A DNA stretch of 64,000 nucleotides from Rhizobium sp. BK602. GTDB lineage: Bacteria; Pseudomonadota; Alphaproteobacteria; Rhizobiales; Rhizobiaceae. A model generated the notes under the pieces. It searched no databases. It saw nothing but the letters and a program-made list of their open reading frames with translations, and was not told the DNA's origin. The translations under genes were made by a program, and so were the position numbers. This document shows, one piece after another, positions 62,239-64,000 of this stretch (its first letter is position 1; the number at the start of each line of letters is the position of its first letter). The stretch covers positions 186,001-250,000 of the forward strand of contig NZ_JACIBC010000001.1 in assembly GCF_014195095.1 (NCBI RefSeq), read 5' to 3'.

Positions 62239-63375
62239 ATGAACTTCACAGACATTGTCACCGTCGCGGGAACGCGGCGGACCGGCGACGGCTATCTTGT
62301 CGCCGATGCCCGGATCGCCCGAACGGGCATCCAGAACTATCTCGGCGCCGAGATCGGCAGGGCGGAGATGCCGACCGTGCGGGTCTATCGTCCCGGTGCG
62401 GAGGTCTTCTCTGAGGATACCTTGAGGAGTGTCGCTCACCGGCCGGTGACAAACGAGCATCCGCCGGAAATGGTCACATCGGAAAACTGGAAGAAATATT
62501 CCGTCGGCCAGACCGGCGACGAGATCGCCGGCGAGGGCATCTTCATCCGTGTGCCGCTGATGGTCAGCGACGAGGCGGCCATTCAGGACATCGAGAGCGG
62601 CAAGCAGGAGCTGTCCGCCGGCTATGTCTGCGATCTCGATTTCACGGCCGGCGTAACGCCTGCGGGCGAGGCCTACGACGCCATCCAGAAGAACATTCGC
62701 ATCAATCATATCGCCATCGTGCGCCGTGGCCGTGCGGGATCGAAAGTCTGCATCGGCGATGTGGCAGCACCGTGGGGCTGCGCTCCTCTCGCAGCCCCAC
62801 GTTCCAATTCCGATTACCACGAGAACAAGGAAGGGATGATGCCCACAAAGACAATTGCGGTTGACGGCATCGGGGGCGAAGCCAGCGATCAGGTCTCGGA
62901 GCTTGTCGCGGCCCTGCAGAGACAGCTCGCGGATGCCAAGGCCCAGATCGTGGCGGCCGATGCCGCCTATCAAAAGGCAATCGCCGTCCGCGATGCCGAA
63001 CTGGATGCCGTCAAGGCGAGCCTCGTGGGTGATGCCGAGATCGATCGCCGGGCCGAGATGCGCGCCGAGCTTATCGGGCTCGCCAGGGCAATCGTCGGCG
63101 ATATGAAGACCACGGGCCTATCGGATGCGGCGATCCGCAAGGCGGTCGTCATCGCCAAGATCGGGGAAGGCGCTGTCGAAGGCAGATCCGAAGCCTACAT
63201 CGACGCGCGCTTTGACATGCTGGCCGAAGCCGTCCGCGAACCTCCGGATCTTTTCGCCGCCGCTGTCAAGGACGGCATCACCACGCCGCAGGCGTCGATG
63301 TCGGCGGCTTTCAGCGCCTATGCCGCCATGGTGCGCGACCTGCAGTCCGCGCATCTGCCTGCCAATCCCGTTTAA
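62239..63375 (+). CDS. DUF2213 prohead protease-like protein with C-terminal scaffold region
   Basis: A 378-residue protein. Residues 1-180 are DUF2213: YRPGAEVFSEDTLRSVAHRP, VTNEHPPEMV and LSAGYVCDLDFTAG. After a linker (about 180-200) the C-terminal half is helical and coiled-coil-like (VAALQRQLADAKAQIVAADA), as expected for a capsid scaffold. A second start with its own ribosome site lies at the linker. The protein probably acts in procapsid assembly and cleavage. Confidence 0.85.
   Translation: MNFTDIVTVAGTRRTGDGYLVADARIARTGIQNYLGAEIGRAEMPTVRVYRPGAEVFSEDTLRSVAHRPVTNEHPPEMVTSENWKKYSVGQTGDEIAGEGIFIRVPLMVSDEAAIQDIESGKQELSAGYVCDLDFTAGVTPAGEAYDAIQKNIRINHIAIVRRGRAGSKVCIGDVAAPWGCAPLAAPRSNSDYHENKEGMMPTKTIAVDGIGGEASDQVSELVAALQRQLADAKAQIVAADAAYQKAIAVRDAELDAVKASLVGDAEIDRRAEMRAELIGLARAIVGDMKTTGLSDAAIRKAVVIAKIGEGAVEGRSEAYIDARFDMLAEAVREPPDLFAAAVKDGITTPQASMSAAFSAYAAMVRDLQSAHLPANPV
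62771..62801 (+). promoter_or_regulatory. 12-bp perfect hairpin inside the DUF2213 gene
   Basis: CGTGGGGCTGCG pairs with CGCAGCCCCACG around CTCCTCT. It lies in the linker coding region, 37 bases before the internal start at 62839, with no T-run after it. It may pause ribosomes or polymerase, or be the relic of a terminator between two once-separate genes. Confidence 0.55.
62839..63375 (+). CDS. nested in-frame scaffold protein (internal start)
   Basis: AAGGAAGGG (62827-62835) precedes ATGs at 62836 and 62839, codons 200-201 of the DUF2213 gene and in frame with it. The product would be about 178 residues (MPTKTIAVDGIGGEASDQVS...), consisting only of the helical scaffold part. This recalls lambda, whose scaffold Nu3 is encoded inside protease gene C. 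Expression from this start is inferred. Confidence 0.5.
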   Translation: MPTKTIAVDGIGGEASDQVSELVAALQRQLADAKAQIVAADAAYQKAIAVRDAELDAVKASLVGDAEIDRRAEMRAELIGLARAIVGDMKTTGLSDAAIRKAVVIAKIGEGAVEGRSEAYIDARFDMLAEAVREPPDLFAAAVKDGITTPQASMSAAFSAYAAMVRDLQSAHLPANPV

Positions 63376-63402
63376 CCAGGTCAACGAAAAGGAGACGCTT
63401 CA

Positions 63403-63873
63403 ATGGCGACTTATCAGACCACCTATGGAAACGCTCCTCAGAAGGGCCTGCACGGGCAGATCGCTTCCGAGGAAAAATCCAACAAGATCAGCCGCACGGT
63501 GGAAAGTGCCGCCGGCATCAAGTTCGGCCAGCCGGTCCAGCGCGGTCTCGCCGATCATGGCGTGGCACCCTATGCCGCCGGCGGCAAGTTTCTCGGCATC
63601 GCCGTGCTGACGCCGACGGTGCTGCCCGGCGCGACGCAGGTGGACGGCTATGCGCAGTTCGTCACCGGCGCCTTCCTGACCTCCGGCCAGATGTATGTAC
63701 GGGCGGGCAGCGCGGTCGCTGACGGCGACGCCGTCTACTACAACCCGACCACCAACGCCTACGTCAACGCCGCCGGCACCGGCATCGTCGGTCCCATTCC
63801 CGATTGTTTCTTCGACACGAGCGGCGGCAACGGCGACATCGTCGAAATCTCGCTCAAGCACAGGAGCGCCTAA
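63403..63873 (+). CDS. phage structural cement protein, Gp24/DUF2190-like
   Basis: A 156-residue, glycine- and alanine-rich beta protein. Features include GIKFGQPVQRGLADHGVAPY, GGKFLGIAVLTPTVLPG and DGDAVYYNPTTNAYVNAAGT. This fits capsid decoration/cement proteins found between protease/scaffold and major capsid genes. AAAGGAGACG precedes ATG 63403. The capsid gene starts 3 bases after its stop. Confidence 0.8.
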   Translation: MATYQTTYGNAPQKGLHGQIASEEKSNKISRTVESAAGIKFGQPVQRGLADHGVAPYAAGGKFLGIAVLTPTVLPGATQVDGYAQFVTGAFLTSGQMYVRAGSAVADGDAVYYNPTTNAYVNAAGTGIVGPIPDCFFDTSGGNGDIVEISLKHRSA

Positions 63874-63876
63874 TCC

Positions 63877-64000
63877 ATGAACCAGTTCGTTCGACAGCAT
63901 TTCGCCGATGCCCAGGCGGCCTATTCCTTCGTCATCGCGCAGGGCCGCAATATCGAGACGCGCATCTACCAGCGCCGCTATCCGACCTTCAACTATGGCC
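63877..64000 (+). CDS. major capsid protein, N-terminal part only
   Basis: The first 41 codons of a gene cut by the window edge (MNQFVRQHFADAQAAYSFVI...). ILE-rich and QGRNIETRIYQRRYPTFNYG resemble the start of DUF2184-type major capsid proteins. AGGAG in the upstream gene end (63862-63866) is well placed. Position after the cement gene supports the call. Confidence 0.7.
   Translation, partial: MNQFVRQHFADAQAAYSFVIAQGRNIETRIYQRRYPTFNYG

Larger units (their letters stand above)
53949..64000. mobile_element. prophage, left part; continues past the window
   Basis: The repressor, its operators, early genes and an ordered morphogenesis block (small terminase, large terminase, portal, protease/scaffold, cement, capsid) show a tailed-phage genome. 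The left boundary is set at the leftward operon end and is approximate; the tRNA at 53071 is a candidate attachment site. No integrase, excisionase or replication gene is present here, so they may lie to the right or be missing. Confidence 0.85.

Overview
The window reads as chromosomal DNA of a Rhizobium-group alphaproteobacterium. The evidence is high-GC coding with rhizobial gene order: greA-lpcC, then lrp, trxB, an LsrB/VtlR-type LysR gene and two tandem AbcR-type small RNAs, and further on carA, yqeY, dnaG and rpoD. Short dispersed repeats of a kind common in rhizobial intergenic DNA also occur. Species cannot be fixed from the sequence alone.

Layout. 1-2,501: end of a leftward operon holding a sortase (cut by the window edge) and its VIT/von Willebrand substrate with an LPQTA sorting signal. 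2,960-13,797: housekeeping and accessory genes, including an aspartate aminotransferase, a Phd/PIN toxin-antitoxin pair behind an 18-bp perfect palindrome, a Ca2+/H+ antiporter, a divergent LysR/epimerase pair, an APH(6)-type kinase, an ArsR/old-yellow-enzyme unit, two tandem AbcR-type sRNAs, lsrB and trxB. 14,038-17,914: lrp and a lipopolysaccharide-core glycosyltransferase cluster (a GSGPS-motif protein, GT92, LpcC) ending in greA. 18,156-30,749: carB, a zinc metallopeptidase, an aldo/keto reductase with a divergent LysR, MFS and MATE exporters, an EVE protein, carA and yqeY. 30,951-41,451: dnaG, recQ, an SDR, the kbl-tdh threonine-degradation pair and rpoD. 41,536-53,146: an APH(3')-type kinase, a TonB-like proline/glutamine-rich membrane protein, transporters and regulators, two tandem small secreted paralogues, a SIMPL protein and a CAU-anticodon tRNA that looks like tRNA-Ile2.

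From about 53.9 kb to the right edge lies a prophage. It has an XRE/S24 repressor flanked by four matching operators arranged as two mirror-image promoters, a short set of unrecognised early genes, a cargo-like methyltransferase on the opposite strand, then terminase, portal, protease/scaffold, cement and the start of the capsid gene. No integrase or replication gene is visible in the window.

The parts with most new information are the prophage operator quartet, the DUF1871-like/ETF-beta-methyltransferase-like fusion, the nested scaffold start preceded by a 12-bp hairpin, the duplicated sRNA locus with matching promoters and terminators, and dispersed repeats whose ends supply or touch the stop codons of neighbouring genes. 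Gene identities rest on reading motifs and gene order by eye; no database search or folding program was run.
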